Notes under the pieces: model-generated
What the model saw: only the letters and a program-made list of their open reading frames with translations
Databases searched by the model: none
Told to the model about the DNA's origin: nothing
Source of the DNA: Formicarius rufipectus
Taxonomy: Eukaryota > Chordata > Aves > Passeriformes > Formicariidae
Assembly (NCBI GenBank): GCA_013399695.1
Contig: VXAU01001335.1
Location: 62,206 to 126,205, forward strand
Reading direction: 5' to 3'
Length of the DNA: 64,000 nt
Translations under genes and position numbers: made by a program
In this document: one piece after another, positions 62,691 to 64,000 of the stretch
How positions within the stretch are numbered: position 1 is the stretch's first letter
Layout: the number at the start of each line of letters is the position of its first letter

Positions 62691-64000
62691 TGCGGTAATC
62701 ACAGATGCACATTAAGTTTTGAAAAATATCAGTCTAATACTTCTGAAACTGCAGTCTGTGGCTGCTGAAAGCAAAACAAGTTATTTCGTTTTTGGGCAGG
62801 GTAGTGAAGAGTAGTTCCATTCTGATGCTCAAAGACTTTTTGAAACAAATACACATGCACTGCGTAACCAATATAATATGAAATGACAGAGCAGAAAAGC
62901 GTGTGTAAGTGGTAGGTGAGGATGAACTGTTTTATCTCTTGTGACCTGAAATTAGCTGATCTTCAGTTACTTCAGGTAAATAAAGCTGTTTGGTTTTGGT
63001 CTTGGTGTGTTGCTTTGTTTTAATTCTTCATGGCAGCAGTCTGATTTCTGGAAAACCAGTTCTTAAATGTTGTCTCTAATTTCAGTCACTGTAGTGAATT
63101 CAAAAGTAGTTTTGTCTCTTTTGACTTTCAAAATGATAGAGCAAAACCACATTTTGCAAGTCGAGAAAAGTGCTATAAATATGTTCCATATATAGTGACG
63201 AGGAGATTGGCTTTCCGAATTTTCCAGAGGTGTTGCAGCTGTTAGTTACAGGCATAGGTAAGTAAAATATTAGATCATTTGCTTGACTGGGACTAGAAAA
63301 AGCTTTTAAGGACTGATGGCTTGTGGGTCTGAATTGATTTTAAAGCTAAAACAAGCAGTCTCACAAAACTGTTCAAAAGAATAGGCTATAGCCTTCTTGT
63401 GAAAAACAGCCTTCCTGAAGTCAGGATGATAACATTTTACTAAAAATTGTTCTACAATATCCCAGAATTTTTCAGTCTTCAAATCATGTCACAAGTAACT
63501 TAAAAGCACATATAAGCACAGAGAGTGTCTTCAATACATTCCTTTTTCTTTTGTTTCTGTACTTCCATCCCAGATTTTTCCCTTCCTAATCTTCGTTCTC
63601 TGTGCAGGTAATACGTTTCACTTGTTGGTTTTAGATTGTACAGTTAGGAAAGGTTATGGCAAGGCTACTTAATTTTGTTTGTCCAGAGCCAAGTGCAGTG
63701 GTGCCTTGGTCTCTGCTGTGAAAAACTCTACAACTGTGCCAGTATGAGCAATATGGTAAACCTTTATTAAGTTATTCTAGTTTACCTGAAGTTACAGGTA
63801 ACATTTTTAACGTCAGGGAAATGGATTTTTGCTTTTAGTCCTTTTTGGTTCCGGGCAATAAAAATGTCTCGCTTCACTGTGTCAGCTTCTCTTGACTGAC
63901 CTACAGTAATGGAATTGGCATAGCTGGTTTTGTGTTCAAGCTGTAGGAACTTGTTTGTATGCTTCTGATCAAAGCTTTTCTGCTTAGCACTTCCTGACTG

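Larger units (their letters stand above)
31929..64000 (+). other. UXS1: UXS1 gene body (5' part, continues past the window)
   Basis: This is the transcription unit of UDP-glucuronate decarboxylase 1, drawn from the gap thought to hold exon 1 to the right edge. Five coding exons are placed exactly, and their phases join without a break. Visible intron lengths are at least 12.4 kb (intron 1), then 2625, 2137, 3557 and 4780 bp, and more than 5.4 kb for intron 6, which is cut by the window edge. I looked for the next conserved exon (starting with the Asp-Gln-Ile-Tyr-His segment of the family) between 58601 and 64000 and did not see it. The left boundary is inferred from the CpG-rich promoter sequence just before the gap. 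Gene identity is very secure; the transcription start is not. Confidence 0.85.
58601..64000 (+). other. UXS1: UXS1 intron 6 (partial)
   Basis: Starts with gtaagc and runs off the window. Contains the A/C tract at 61366 and the antisense CR1 at 62057. The next conserved UXS1 exon was looked for and not found, so it should begin beyond 64000. Confidence 0.85.

Noticed and set aside
63200..63275. Possible exon ending in gcatag/gtaagt in intron 6
   Set aside because: Although a tacag and a gtaagt lie close together, the bases between them do not encode the conserved UXS1 segment that must follow exon 6.
1..64000. CRISPR array, prophage, operon-like or integron-like structure
   Set aside because: No regularly spaced direct repeats, dense same-strand genes or phage-like genes. 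The window has eukaryotic introns and bird transposons throughout.
1..64000. tRNA or rRNA genes
   Set aside because: No segment with recognisable tRNA A/B boxes plus cloverleaf arms, or rRNA core sequence, was seen by eye. A tRNAscan or Infernal run would be decisive.

Overview
The window looks like AT-rich nuclear DNA from a bird. It holds numerous decayed CR1 retrotransposon fragments, one nearly complete avian-type ERVL solo LTR, a partial LTR at the left edge, and one recognisable protein-coding gene with small exons and long introns. Nothing in it is bacterial or plasmid-like: no operons, CRISPR arrays or prophage. Two runs of N (20946-21273 and 31929-32681) are assembly gaps, and all long open frames crossing them are artefacts. 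The species cannot be read from the sequence.

Layout. Positions 1-31680 are intergenic. They contain a partial LTR (1-370), a degraded plus-strand CR1 (19467-19940), a poly(A)/(GAAA)n array around the first gap, a solo ERVL LTR (21886-22497), a minus-strand CR1 with reverse-transcriptase sequence (25640-26530), and two abutting CR1 ends in opposite orientation (31266-31678). A CpG-rich promoter region starts at about 31690, carries a perfect palindromic NRF1-type site, and runs into the second gap.

From the gap to the right edge is the 5' part of UXS1 (UDP-glucuronate decarboxylase 1, UDP-xylose synthase) on the plus strand. Five consecutive coding exons can be placed to the base with GT-AG introns and a continuous frame: 45139-45166, 47792-47840, 49978-50021, 53579-53639 and 58420-58600. 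They encode 121 codons, from the end of the transmembrane anchor through the stem to the NAD-binding Rossmann motif. The first coding exon (short cytosolic tail and most of the anchor) is not visible and most likely lies in the gap at 31929-32681. The remaining catalytic exons lie beyond position 64000. Introns 1, 5 and 6 hold further CR1 copies, and several introns hold unusual A/C-rich (or T/G-rich) low-complexity tracts.

I found no previously undescribed system. The items most worth checking are the missing first exon, a 28-bp exon inside the membrane anchor, the weak splice site before the NAD-motif exon, a perfect POU/homeodomain-like palindrome in the intergenic region, recurrent A/C-rich tracts, and a few unexplained open frames.
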